Notes under the pieces: generated by a model
Told to the model about the DNA's origin: nothing
The model's database searches: none
The model's input: the letters and a program-made list of their open reading frames with translations, nothing else
Shown: positions 9,784 through 21,201 of the stretch, one piece after another
How the letters are laid out: every line of letters begins with the position of its first letter
How positions within the stretch are numbered: the stretch's first letter is position 1
From: Mesostigma viride
Taxonomy: Eukaryota; Streptophyta; Mesostigmatophyceae; Mesostigmatales; Mesostigmataceae
Assembly (NCBI GenBank): GCA_009746045.1
Contig: RPFO01000175.1
Span: 742,501-785,000 of the forward strand
Reading direction: 5' to 3'
Length of the DNA: 42,500 bases
Translations under genes and position numbers: made by a program

Positions 9784-10273
9784 TTAATTAATTAATTAAT
9801 AAGCACGTGACTGCGTCACGTGGGTGCCAAGACAGAGTAAAGGAACCTTCAACCCTATATACACAGCGACAAGGAGGGAGGGCGCCCTAGCTTCTCTCAC
9901 TGCCGCAGGTGGGCAGGCCACAGAGCGCTCTCTCCACGGCATGGTGCCGGGGCGCAACACTGTTGTGGGTGCAATACAACCAGTGCAATACCATAGGTAG
10001 GCTGACGCATAGCTTATGCTACAAATGTGAGGTGGGCTCAAGACATCGGCTAATTAAGGCGCAAGCTGATGGCCACAAGGTGCCAGAGCTAATTGAAGGT
10101 ACTATAACGCTGTGCGCTAATATCGTTTCAAGTGCTGTAATGCCTAAGCTATCCCATAATCGATTGCCCCCATCTAGACAACTAGCTTGAGTGCTCTATC
10201 CCGGGGGAGCCCGGGGGGCCGGGCTTCCACAGTTTCTTGTTGACATAGAGGTCCCCGCCCCGCCAGTACACTT
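9784..10273 (-). mobile_element. Family H ORF1-type element, 3' part
   Basis: On the minus strand the piece opens with VYWRGGDLYVNKKLWKPG and stops shortly after at about 10187. This corresponds to the C-terminal end VYWKGAAIYVG of the family A ORF1p. About 360 bp of 3' UTR follow, then the hairpin CACGTGACGCAGTCACGTG (about 9803-9821) and a (TTAA)-type tail (9784-9801). The hairpin is the same one that ends LINE family L. The 5' part of this element lies beyond the CACTA element, at 20919-20994. Confidence 0.65.
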
Positions 10274-10328
10274 CACTATACTTTTCGTCCGAGGGTAGTA
10301 AAAAGGATCCGAGGCGTAAATTACGAGG
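10274..10328 (+). repeat. CACTA element left terminal inverted repeat
   Basis: Starts CACTATACTTTTCGTCCGAG and continues through GGATCCGAGGCGTAAATTACGAGG. Reverse-complement partner at 20864-20918. Further related motifs (CTACCT, GATCCGAGGCGT) are scattered to about 10570. Confidence 0.75.
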
Positions 10329-10780
10329 TCTTATCTTACTACCTAGATCCGAGGCGTGAGATCCAACGCCGTAATCATTACTACCTATCATCCTACGTAG
10401 TAATTTTACTAGCCGTAAGTAAGAGTAACGTTACGACTGCACATCTTTGGTAGTACATTACCGACAGAGTAAATTACCGCGACGGGTCTTGGTTGGTAAT
10501 CTACCACCTGTAGATTAGGTGCCAGTGATCCGATGCTGTAAGATACGTTTCAGTAAGTTACTTCGGGGATCTTTGCCTGTACACGGCCAGATGGATAATT
10601 ATATTGTAATGGAGAAGTGGGAGAACGTGCGTGTCTATTAGCAAATGCAGCGAAATATAAAAATGTAGTTATCAGCCTTTTTCGCCTATTCAGCAGTTGT
10701 CGTTGTCGGCCGTTGTCAGTAAGCGGCTATAGATTATGTGTGCTGGGGCCGGTGAAAAGACGCTAGCAAAGTTCGTCTGA

Positions 10781-10885
10781 ATGGCGTCCAATAGAGGGGA
10801 TTTTATTCTTAGTGGATTGTTGGACGAGGAGAAGGCGAGGTTGCTGGCGGAGAATGCGAAAGAGCAGAGGGAAGCAGCGGAAGCC
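10781..10885 (+). CDS. Possible first exon of unrecognised gene inside the CACTA element
   Basis: ATG 10781 opens MASNRGDFILSGLLDEEK followed by a Glu/Arg/Ala-rich helix (LLAENAKEQREAAEA). A GTGCGT donor follows at 10886, before the in-frame TGA. The upstream TGA directly before the ATG makes the start plausible. The link to the exons at 11195-11891 is a guess based on strand and spacing. I do not recognise the protein. Confidence 0.25.
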
Positions 10886-11194
10886 GTGCGTGGAAGATGA
10901 GGTAACGGGATGGAGTGTGGGCCCTGGCTTCTGGTTATGAAATGATGGCGGTTGCAGGCCAGCCGTGCTCGCTGGTAATGGGTGCGTGGTGTTGAAATCC
11001 AAGTTCTGCGCGTATTCTGTTTTTTGGTCAATGATTGAAGGGATGTCGCCTTGTTTTATTTTTGTGCATCTGCGTCCCGTCGTGACTGCCTCGTCATGGA
11101 CGCCCAGGGGTAGAAGTTCGAACGAGGGAATGATTTTTCAAACGCCTGGATATGTTATGATAGTACGAATAAATGGTAATGGGTAGAGGCGGCC

Positions 11195-11891
11195 AAAATT
11201 TTGTTGGAAGTGTGCCAACGCCGCACATACGACTTGAACAACCCTAGGTATCTTAGGAAAAGGAAACACGGATACGTCGGAGTGGAGGAAGAGGAAGACG
11301 ATGACGATGGTGAAGACGGAGAGGTTTACAATGGAGGCCTTGAGAATGGGGAGACATTGAAGCAGGAGAGCAGGGTAGCGGTGAGTGGCCCGTCATGAAT
11401 TACATTGTGGTTGCAGTTGTTAGCGAGGCGTGTTGATTGCTTCTTGCCGCGGGTAATCGCTAGCGTGCATAACCTTCTTTTTTCAACAGGTGTTCTGGTG
11501 CATTGACTGCCGCAAAGCAATTCATGGGACTGATTATGTGCCTATCATGCCGTTTGGGAATCATACATTGCCAACATTTCGTGTTTAGAAGGCGCGCCTT
11601 CAGAAGCATATTCAGCACCGCACGAGCCAGGTGCTGAAGGCGTGCTTGGAGAGGAAGGGGTATAAAGTGCGCATGACCGCATCGAAGAAGAAGAAGCAGC
11701 AGGAATCGGGCAAGACCATGATAACCGAGCCAGGATTGGCTTTCGTGCATGCAGTACATGGTGCGGCGCAGGCAGTGAATGCTGCATCGATTGCAGCGGT
11801 GCAGCCTGTGGCCATGGCGGTGCAGGGCGCGGGTCCTGAAGTGTGGGCGTTGGCGAAGCAGATTCACGATGCTGTCATGGCCACGTTGTGA
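11195..11891 (+). CDS. Unrecognised intron-containing gene, in-frame TAG in last exon
   Basis: The exon ending at 11380 encodes TYDLNNPRYLRKRKHGY and an acidic run (EEEEDDDDGEDGE). A canonical intron follows: GTGAGT donor at 11381, pyrimidine tract, CAG acceptor ending at 11489. Phase is kept into the next exon, VFWCIDCRKAIHGTDYVPIM, with a CxxC pair. An in-frame TAG at 11586-11588 interrupts; the same frame then stays open for 100 codons (basic KKKKQQ patch, then an Ala/Val-rich helix) to TGA 11889-11891. It could be an accessory gene carried by the CACTA element, or a captured host gene now decaying. No family assigned. Confidence 0.4.
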
Positions 11892-12839
11892 AGCCAAGGA
11901 ATGGGTGTTGGTTCCAGTCAGGTGCCTCGCCCGGAGGAAGCTTTTCTGCTGTAAGCAGAGGTGCGGCATCAAGCATTTGCAATCGCCATGAGAGCAGTGG
12001 AGATGTCAGCGGCATGAAGCATTTGCAATCGCCATGAGAGCAGTGGAGATGTCTGCGGCATTGGGAGATCTGCAGACAATTGCAGGAGGACATTGTGCGG
12101 TACGCTTGTAGGGTGTAAGCTGTGTTGTTCCGCTCGCTAATGGACATGTGCCCCTGTAACCTCTTCCAGGCTAGTATCTGCTATCCACCTCTTCAGGCTT
12201 GAAAAGTAAATTGCTGTACGGTTCACAATTGGCATGGCTTGACATGCACGCGTCCTTGACTGTGGTCTGCATGGGTTTGGGGTTTAGCGGTTTACATCAG
12301 ACTCTGCTGTGTATCTGCTTAATCAGCCGACGTGTCACATGGGGACAGCAACGGCGCTGGGATGCAGCCCGGTGTGAATGCGAGTAAGGTACGCGCTGGC
12401 ATGCATGGCGGATGGGGCGTGGAAGCCACGACCCACGTTTTTGTGTGTGCACGGGGGGCTAGGGGGCAAGTCGTTGTGTTGCTGCCATCCATATGGCCAT
12501 GGATATGCGGGAAGCTTTCCCTGTACCCATACTTAATGATGCATGGACTGGTTGTGACAGCCAAGGGTTTAGCTGTCGTGGGTTTGCTGAGTGATCATGG
12601 CAGTCTGCTAGGCTGGTGCTAGAACAGCCATAGCGCGGTTACTGCTATGTCTTGCCCGTGCTAACTGATGCTGCAGCCATGCGTGGAGCGCGAATCGTCC
12701 CGTGAGGAGAAGGAGGAGGCGGGGCCGGTGCACCCATGGGCAGGGCCGGAGAAGAAGGACGCGGAGCACCCAGTGTGGGAGAAGGAGAAGGCGGGGAAGC
12801 ACTGAAGCTCCACCCCATGTCAGGCCTCTAGTATAGGTG
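11892..12839. other. Mostly featureless; 46-bp duplication at 11971-12062
   Basis: AAGCATTTGCAATCGCCATG and the following bases occur twice in tandem (11971 and 12017, period 46). At 12690-12804 one frame reads a charged C-terminus (ERESSREEKEEAG ... EKEKAGKH, stop TGA about 12802-12804). Given the LINE 3' end that follows at 12840, this may be the end of a retroelement ORF. Confidence 0.5.
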
Positions 12840-12975
12840 CCAGTTAACTAAACCCATGCACGTGCAGGTTGTAGCTCAGAATGTATTTAAAATCATATGC
12901 CCCTTTTCAGGTATATGTGTAACAGTGACTCCCAACGGATATATGTTCCTAATTTATTAAATTCTTACTGAATAA
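12840..12975 (+). mobile_element. Family A-like 3' end, diverged
   Basis: CAGGTTGTAGCTCAGAATGT and CATATGCCCCTTTTCAGG align with the last 100 bp of family A. The terminal hairpin is decayed (ACTCCCAACGGATA, 12928-12941) and is followed by CCTAATTTATTAAATTC as the tail. Confidence 0.65.
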
Positions 12976-12989
12976 TTGTTGTCTTTATG

Positions 12990-13330
12990 AACCCATGAAG
13001 AGCAAAGCCCGGTGGGGAGTACATGTAACGCATTACCACGAGAAGGGGTCCCCACACCGCATTTCTTCGCTCTCTGTTCCTATGCAGAACAAGAAGAGGT
13101 GGAAGACCAATGTCCCGGCTCACACGCCAGCCCATGTGGGTAAGCCCCCTCCCCCAAAGCGGAAGGGGCGCTTTGGGGAGAAGTGTAGTGAGGATTTTGT
13201 AGACTAGATAGCTTAGAGTTAGCTTATTTCGATGTTGCGGCTTGACCCACCTCTACCCATTCAGCAAGGAATATGCATGTGCTGCATGATCTCCCAACGG
13301 AGGCATGTTATAATTTTATTTGATTCTTTA
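12990..13330 (+). mobile_element. Family D LINE 3' end with partial ORF
   Basis: A short frame, 12995-13207, ends in basic GKPPPPKRKGRFGEKCSEDFVD. A 3' UTR (GCTTAGAGTTAGCTTA) follows, then the hairpin CTCCCAACGGAG (13291-13302) and an AT-rich tail. The same segment occurs on the minus strand at 22498-22720. The ORF is only the C-terminal end of a longer element protein. Confidence 0.65.
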
Positions 13331-13334
13331 ATGT

Positions 13335-13460
13335 AGTGTCTTGGGGCATGATGCAGATGAGATTTGTAACTTCCGTGTAATTATGTTTCTAAAGAGATTA
13401 GCATAGTACTCTAAACATGCCCATGCGCATGACACGCAAGTACTAACTTACTTACACCAG
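13335..13460 (+). mobile_element. Family B LINE 3' end, diverged
   Basis: GAGATTAGCATAGTACTC and GCATGACACGCAAGTACT match the family B ends at 7110 and 22245, followed by a decayed (ACTT)n tail. It sits directly after family D, so three 5'-truncated 3' ends stand in a row in the same direction. Confidence 0.7.
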
Positions 13461-13666
13461 ACCTGGCAATAAACAAGCATTGATGGGATGGACCCAGCGA
13501 TACATAATGGGCGTGCATGCGTAAAAAATATACACTATGCATGGCCCAATGGGCATGCATTCAAATAATTACAAATGAAGGCCGCCATGAGAGCACTGAA
13601 GCTAAACCAGACCGGGCCACAATTAACCCTCCAGCACCAAAGTTCCACTGCATCATGTAAGACAAG

Positions 13667-14531
13667 CCATCCATCCATCCATCCATCCATCCATCCATCC
13701 ATCCATCCATCCATCCATCCATCCATCCATCCATCCATCCATCCATCCATCCATCCATCCATCCATCCATCCATCCATCCATCCATCCATCCATCCATCC
13801 ATCCATCCATCCATCCATCCATCCATCCATCCATCCATCCATCCATCCATCCATCCATCCATCCATCCATCCATCCATCCATCCATCCATCCATCCATCC
13901 ATCCATCCATCCATCCATCCATCCATCCATCCATCCATCCATCCATCCATCCATCCATCCATCCATCCATCCATCCATCCATCCATCCATCCATCCATCC
14001 ATCCATCCATCCATCCATCCATCCATCCATCCATCCATCCATCCATCCATCCATCCATCCATCCATCCATCCATCCATCCATCCATCCATCCATCCATCC
14101 ATCCATCCATCCATCCATCCATCCATCCATCCATCCATCCATCCATCCATCCATCCATCCATCCATCCATCCATCCATCCATCCATCCATCCATCCATCC
14201 ATCCATCCATCCATCCATCCATCCATCCATCCATCCATCCATCCATCCATCCATCCATCCATCCATCCATCCATCCATCCATCCATCCATCCATCCATCC
14301 ATCCATCCATCCATCCATCCATCCATCCATCCATCCATCCATCCATCCATCCATCCATCCATCCATCCATCCATCCATCCATCCATCCATCCATCCATCC
14401 ATCCATCCATCCATCCATCCATCCATCCATCCATCCATCCATCCATCCATCCATCCATCCATCCATCCATCCATCCATCCATCCATCCATCCATCCATCC
14501 ATCCATCCATCCATCCATCCATCCATCCATC
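13667..14531. repeat. (CCAT)216 perfect microsatellite
   Basis: 864 bp of uninterrupted CCAT plus one C. I see no deviating unit. All six frames stay open and encode the same tetrapeptides (SIHP on plus, MDGW on minus), so the long open frames here are artefacts. Confidence 0.97.
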
Positions 14532-14689
14532 GGGGTATAGTCCTAGTACAGCCATGCTACGTCCTGGCTATGATGAGATTACTTGCCCACGCTCCTAGTG
14601 TTATGCCATGCTCACATGAGTCTTATTGCACCCACAGATTGCCGGATCGTTAGCGTGTCCGTTTAGCTAGCGTTCCCGAATGCAGCTGT

Positions 14690-14895
14690 GGCATGCCTTA
14701 GGCATGAAGGAGAGTGGGGGTCTCTGCCCTTTCTCCTGTTGTGCACACACAGGCATTAAAAGCACTTCGGTGCTCCGTGACTCCCCAACGGGAGCACGTG
14801 TTTAAATAATTAATTAATGAATGAATCGGGGTTAACTAATGCTCCTTGACTCCCTAATGGGGGCATGAGTTTAATAAATGAATTAAGTAGTTAGT
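14690..14895 (+). mobile_element. Two family F 3' ends in tandem
   Basis: The hairpin CTCCCCAACGGGAG (14781-14794) followed by TTTAAATAATTAATTAATG is followed about 70 bp later by a second, CTCCCTAATGGGGG (14850-14863), with its own AATAAATGAATTAA tail. Upstream sequence shared with the minus-strand copy at 41264-41345 includes GTGCTCCGTGACTCC. Two complete termini in tandem suggest a dimeric insertion. Confidence 0.6.
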
Positions 14896-15990
14896 TAATA
14901 AATCAGGTTGATTCAGATGAGGTCCCTGCTGGTTCCTTGTGGACTGGCCAGCCAGGGAGATATCTTGTTACATGGTCAGGCCCTTGCCGACCATGTAAGA
15001 ACGAACCTGTTAGGCGACGCAGTGGCCAACATTGGACATACCGCCATATGTTTGTCTCCGCGATATGATTTTAGCTGACATGCAGAGCACAGACACTGTT
15101 GGCGTCATCCGCTCAACCCCTCTTATTCAGACATGGGACCTCGGATATGTAGGATTAGTAGCGTTGCCCAGGCGGACATTGTCAAAGACTACGACCCCCC
15201 AGTTGTGGGTCCTAGGAAATTTAACAAGCATGATTGTCTCCTTGTTGATAGGCATTAATTAATCCTTGATGATAGGCATTGCTTGCGTGCAAGAGTAGCT
15301 CGAGGCCCATATTTTAGACTACTAGCTGAGCTGTGGACATACATGTAGTTATTGACGTCTTGACGGATATTGACGTCTTGGGGTGACTTCCACTATATCT
15401 TCTTTGGGGAATTCAGAGATCCCGGTCCCCCAACATGGACATGAGACTAATTAAAATCAATTAATCAATGTCATGAATAGAGCGCGTTCATGACGTTCAG
15501 TCATGAACAGAGCCCTAACCTTAAACACATAAGAAAACAATTATGGCGGGCCATGTGACCAATGTAAGAAGCTTAGCCCCCAAACATATTGTTGTCTCAC
15601 GTAATGAATCACTTGCTGATCAACAAATCGATGGTTATCTCATAGGCACAATGTACCTCTGACCATCATTGCTGGCCCATGCATGCATGCACCAATGGCA
15701 GCCTACATGACACATACATCGCTTATTTGCCATGTAAAAAATGCGACAAAGTGTCCATATAGGTACTCATAGATTAGCACAAATTCCTTAGCACGATGTG
15801 GACAACTTTACTTAACGGTGAAAGCCTGTCTCGCCCTTATTGCCTTGAGGGTTCCCGGCGATAGGTCCTGTCTGTTGGTCGACATTTTTCTTTTGCAGCT
15901 GGCCATCGTCGGTAGGTATGAATGATCTCGATGCTAGCAATTACGATGATGATACCCGAGGTAGTCTATACCTCGGATCGAGAGCTTCTT
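14896..15990. other. No gene recognised
   Basis: Unique-looking sequence with scattered small direct repeats (ATTGACGTCTTG twice near 15345-15380; TCATGAA repeats near 15475-15515). No coding region convinces. Confidence 0.5.
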
Positions 15991-15999
15991 CTTGTATGG

Positions 16000-16805
16000 C
16001 AATGCCGGCAGGGCGATGACGGTGACGGCCGTCACCGTCATCGCTCTCGACGGGCGTGATGGAAAGGACCTGTTTGATAGGCGGCAGCTATTTTTAATAT
16101 AGGTCGTTTACTATTACTCCCAATAAAGAGTTATGAGGTTGGCCCTCGGCATGGCGATCACGGGGCGATGACGGGGCGATGACGGGGCGATGACGGGGCG
16201 TTGACGCGCGTGATGAATAGGATCTGTTTGATAGGCGGCGGCTATTGGTAATATAGTTTGTTGATTAAGAGAAGAGTTTAGATGTTGGCCCGTCGAGGGC
16301 GATGACGGTGACGGCGTCACCGTCATCGCCCTCGACGGGCGTCATGAATACGACCTTTTTTATATGCGGCGGCTATTGGTAGTATAGGTCGTTGACTATT
16401 ACTCCGAATAAAGAGTTAAGAGGTTGGCCCTCGGCATGGCGATCACGGGGCGATGACGGGGCGATGACGGGGCGTTGACGCGCGTGATGAATAGGATCTG
16501 TTTGATAGGCGGCGGCTATTGGTAATATAGATTGTTGATTAAGAGAAGAGTTTAGATGTTGGCCCGTCGAGGGCGATGACGGTGACGACCGTCACCGTCA
16601 TCGCCCTCGACGGGCGTGATGATAAGCCCATGTTTGATATGCGGCAGCTATTGGTAGTATAGGTCGTTGACTATCACTCCGAATAAAGAGTTAACAGGTT
16701 AAGGCCCTCGGCCGGGCGATGACGGGGCGATGACGGGGCGTTGACGCTCGTGATGAATAGGACCTGTTTGATAGGCGGCGGCTATTGCTAATATATAGGT
16801 CGGAT
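16000..16805. repeat. About 280-bp tandem repeat with perfect palindromes
   Basis: Three units, marked by TATAGGTCGTTKACTATYACTCC at about 16098, 16383 and 16660. Each contains a GC-rich palindrome: 16013-16044 (16-bp arms, no loop), 16289-16339 (24-bp arms, 3-nt loop) and 16563-16614 (25-bp arms, 2-nt loop). Runs of two to four GGGGCGATGAC subunits alternate with them. The last unit is truncated. Confidence 0.85.
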
Positions 16806-16807
16806 AT

Positions 16808-17150
16808 TTGTGTACCACCCCCCTCCTTCCCACGGCAGGTACGCAGCGACCCGCTGTTGTCCTGGCTGCAATTGTGTATCACTTGTACGGTATTTGTGTA
16901 TCACTTGTAGCGTATTTGTGTATCACTTGTCCTCCTTCCCACGGCAGGTACGCAGCGACCCGCTGTTGTCCTGCCTGCAATTGTGTATCACTTGTACGGT
17001 ATTTGTGTATCACTTGTAGCGTATTTGTGTATCACTTGTCCTCCTTCCCACGGCAGGTACGCAGCGACCCGCTGTTATACTGGCGGTATTTGTGTATCAC
17101 TTGTAGCGTATTTGTGTATCACTTGTACGGTATTTGTGTACCACCACCCT
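16808..17150. repeat. 109-bp tandem repeat with 22-bp subrepeats
   Basis: CCTCCTTCCCACGGCAGGTA occurs at 16822, 16931 and 17040, exactly 109 bp apart. Between these lie several copies of GTATTTGTGTATCACTTGTA. The array begins immediately after the palindromic satellite. Confidence 0.88.
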
Positions 17151-18286
<1,136 letters not shown>

Positions 18287-19014
18287 TCCCACCCCCCGCT
18301 CTCTTGTCCCTCCCCACCCCTCCTCTCTCTTTCCCTTTTCCTTGGCTGTTGAGAAGGACTGGGGTGAAAACTCCAGACCGTTGGTGGCTGCCTTCAAGCA
18401 GGAAGTTTCAAGGATCAACAAGTTTTTGTGAGCTGTCTGATATGGTCACTGCTGCGACAAAGGTGAGTTATCTTGTTTTTCATGCAATTTTTTTGCTGTA
18501 GCTAGGTAAGCCGGCCATTTTGTACTCCCCTTTCTTTTGCTCTCACGATTTATTCTTGTTGTGGTTTATATGGTCCCGTTAAGTGGCATGCATTATCATT
18601 ATCCACATTAGTGTGAGAAACCATCCGCAGTGTTGTAGCTTGCATCTATAACAACAGTTTTTGCTGCCGCCGCCACTGCTATTACCAACATTAAGTCATT
18701 CTTGCTTTCTAAGCACTCTTTTTCCTCTTAGGCTGTTGGTTGGGATACCAGCCACCCTTGCACGCATAAATTCAAGCACCGGGTGCATGTGAAAACACAA
18801 CCAAGGCAAGAATGTCCCCCTCTCGCAATATCCCACCCACGCAACGCACCCAATGCAGCAAGAATGGGACCACCTTGTTGCCATGAGCTCTAGCACCGTT
18901 GCCACCCCTAGCTTTCTACTGTTCCCGTCCATCCTTATTTACACTGGCTGCTTTGCTTGCATTTCTGGCTCAGTGCCAGTTTGCACTTGCTAGCTTGCTA
19001 AGACAATAATGCAG

Positions 19015-19400
19015 CTTGCAAACGGCAAGGGCAAGCACCCGGGTAAGAGCAAAGGCAACCGCACGAGCAAAGGAAAGGGAAACTGGAAGAGCAAGCACAA
19101 GGCCAAGGAAAGGACAAAGGCACTTGTGCTTGCCAAAAGGGCAGGCTCAAGGGAAATGACAAGGGCAAGGGCAGGGGCAGGCACAAGGGAAGCGGATAAG
19201 GGCAAGGGCAGGCGCAAGGGAAAGAGATTAGGACAAGTCAAGCACGAGGGAACGGACAAGGGCAAGGGCAGGCACAAGGGAAAAGATGAAGACAAGGGCA
19301 GGCACTAGGGAAAGGATGAGGGCAACGGCAAACACTGGGGATCAAAGGATAGGGGCAAGGGCAGATGCTAGGGTAACAGTTAGGGCAAAGGCAGGCACAA
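19015..19400. repeat. GGCAAGGGCAGGCAC-type imperfect minisatellite
   Basis: Purine-rich imperfect repeat of roughly 24 bp built on AAGGGCAAGGGCAGGCACAA. It reads as a Lys/Gly/Arg-rich frame on the plus strand, but other frames are equally open and no start context stands out, so I treat it as non-coding. Confidence 0.65.
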
Positions 19401-19650
19401 GAGAAGAATAAGGGGCCGTGAAGTATAAGTGGAAATGCGGGTGGCGACATGGGGTTCGATCGGGCCTGCTGATGCAAATGCAGATTTCAACTGCAGTGAC
19501 AAACACAAGCGTAGACATAGGCAACGACAAATTCCTTGCATGCGTGCCTTGCTCTTCACCGGCTGGCTCGTTTGCTAGTTGTCTAACAGTTTCTACCGAT
19601 AAACATCACTTGCCATTGTAAGGTCTGCCTTGCTGCCGTGCTAGTGGGTA

Positions 19651-19880
19651 GCTGGGTGATCGTGCTTGTTCCTTGTCAAGGGAGGGATGCATGTGGAGTA
19701 GGTGGGTGGGTGTGCTTGTTCCTTGCCAAGGAAGGGATGCACAAAGGTTAGATAGGTGCACGTGCTTGTTTCTTGTCAAGGGAGGGACGCACAAAGGGTA
19801 GGTGGGGGCACATGGTTGTGCCTCGTCAAGGGCGGGATGCACGAAGGGTAGGTGGGGGCATGTGGTTGGTCCTTGTCTTT
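19651..19880. repeat. 50-bp tandem repeat, four to five units
   Basis: GTGCTTGTTCCTTGTCAAGG-like starts at 19662, 19712, 19762, 19812 and 19862 are exactly 50 bp apart. Units differ by point changes only. Confidence 0.85.
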
Positions 19881-20589
19881 TCACCGCCCAAGCGATGGCG
19901 ATGTAGCATGCATTATACATTTATTCGTGCATTAAAAATCACTTTCCTTACAAGCGGCCTTAGCCGACTCCATCTGCCGTTGCCATTTCTCCGTATTGCA
20001 TTGTCCGGACACGGTTTTTGTGTCGCAGGTCTTCCCCCGTAAAGGCACAAGCTGCCTGCGCGCGGAATTATGTGCAGACACCTCGGTTTCCAACACGACG
20101 GCTTCCCGCACATATCGAGCTCTGGATGTACAACATCTTCCCCCGGCGCACTTGCTCCCGGATGGAGCTTCTGTGCGGTGCCGACATCCCCGGAGCTGTC
20201 CTAAGCACCGCATGGAAACAGTATTTCAAGCCACGAAGAGAAGCCACGAATTTGATATTGACTTGATATTGTCGTCAGAAGACTTGATATGCTATTTTCT
20301 GTGAAGGCGTTGGATTTTTGTGCATGACATGTAATCCTGCATTTAATAATGAAATTTTTTATGAAATAGGAACTCGTCTTGCATGAGCCTTGCTGCAAAT
20401 GCCATTCATTTTTTTCCCCCGGGTAAATGGGTGTTAGGGGTTAGGTTGACCGAAATGATAAGTGAAATCAAAGTGAAATTCTGATAAGTGACATGCGTAC
20501 TGCAATTCAGAACGACATAGCGACATGATTGTAGTACCGGTAGTGTACGCGAGAAGCATACGACGTCGTAACCTACGGGACCGAGTACC

Positions 20590-20770
20590 GGGATCGTAAA
20601 TTACCAACTCGTAGATTACTACCTCGCAAATTACTACCTCGTACCTTACTACCTCGTAAATTACTACCTCGTACATTACTACCTCGTACCTTACTACCTC
20701 GTACATTACTACCTCGTAAATTACTACCTCGTAAATTACTACCTCGTAAATTACTACCTCGTAGTTTACG
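20590..20770 (+). repeat. 15-bp subterminal tandem repeat of the CACTA element
   Basis: About eleven to twelve near-perfect units of TTACTACCTCGTAAA. Because 15 is divisible by 3, the minus strand reads as an open frame of YEVVI/YEVVM/YEVVR repeats; this is a by-product, not a gene. In plant CACTA elements such subterminal arrays bind the TnpA protein. Whether that happens here is unknown. Confidence 0.8.
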
Positions 20771-20863
20771 ACGTCGGATCTTACCTCGGATCTAATTCGT
20801 AACTTACGAGAAAGATCCGACCTCGTATGTAAACCGTAAGAGTAAAAGCGGAGTAAATTACCA

Positions 20864-20918
20864 CCTCGTAATTTACGCCTCGGATGCTTTTTACCACCCT
20901 CGGACGAAAAGTATAGTG
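20864..20918 (-). repeat. CACTA element right terminal inverted repeat
   Basis: The reverse complement begins CACTATACTTTTCGTCCGAG and follows the left end through GCATCCGAGGCGTAAATTAC. It ends GTATAGTG at 20918. Confidence 0.75.
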
Positions 20919-20994
20919 TTGGGGCTTCTCGGGGTTGGTCTCTGAGGCTCGACACACACGCCCTGATCAAGCATGCTGTTTCCGGCCCCACTGT
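20919..20994 (-). pseudogene. Family H ORF1p, upstream fragment
   Basis: On the minus strand this stretch runs straight into VYWRGG (10273 downward) if the CACTA element is removed. One frame gives TNPEKPQ-VYWRGG, comparable to QTKAGQP-VYWKG in family A. The fragment is short and its upstream end meets a different repeat at 20995. Confidence 0.5.
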
Positions 20995-21201
20995 CTAGGT
21001 CTTCTAGTCGCTCTACACTTAAGCCAGCCATTATTTCAATGCACACGGATACACATTTCCATCACCATTCATCTTCATCATCCTGAACGACTCGAACACG
21101 CGGACAAGATAACGGCAGGCTCGAGCTACCATGGTCCGGATTCTCCCGATTTCTGGCCTGCGCTGGTTGTCTCCTTGATAACATGACTCCATTGGGAGAT
21201 C
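20995..21201 (+). mobile_element. Fragments of families G and E
   Basis: 20995-21039 matches the 3' end of family G at 33562 (TCTAGTCGCTCTACACTTAA). 21043-21183 encodes a peptide with ADKITAGSSYHGPDSPDFWP, found almost unchanged on the minus strand at 22770-22905. An inverted terminal hairpin (CTCCATTGGGAG, 21187-21198, minus-strand type) follows and is split by the A3 insertion. Confidence 0.6.

Noticed and set aside
13535-14555. Four open frames of about 300 codons encoding MDGW or HPSI repeats
   Set aside because: They are translations of the perfect CCAT microsatellite. Every frame on both strands is open by arithmetic.
13667-16805. CRISPR-like array
   Set aside because: The repeats here are a microsatellite and long tandem units with no unique spacers of regular size; the sequence is eukaryotic.
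18990-19308. Lys/Gly-rich basic protein
   Set aside because: Matches an imperfect purine-rich minisatellite; other frames are equally open and no start or splice context supports it.
20434-20991. 185-codon minus-strand frame with YEVVI repeats
   Set aside because: Produced by the 15-bp subterminal array of the CACTA element joined to flanking ORF1p sequence.
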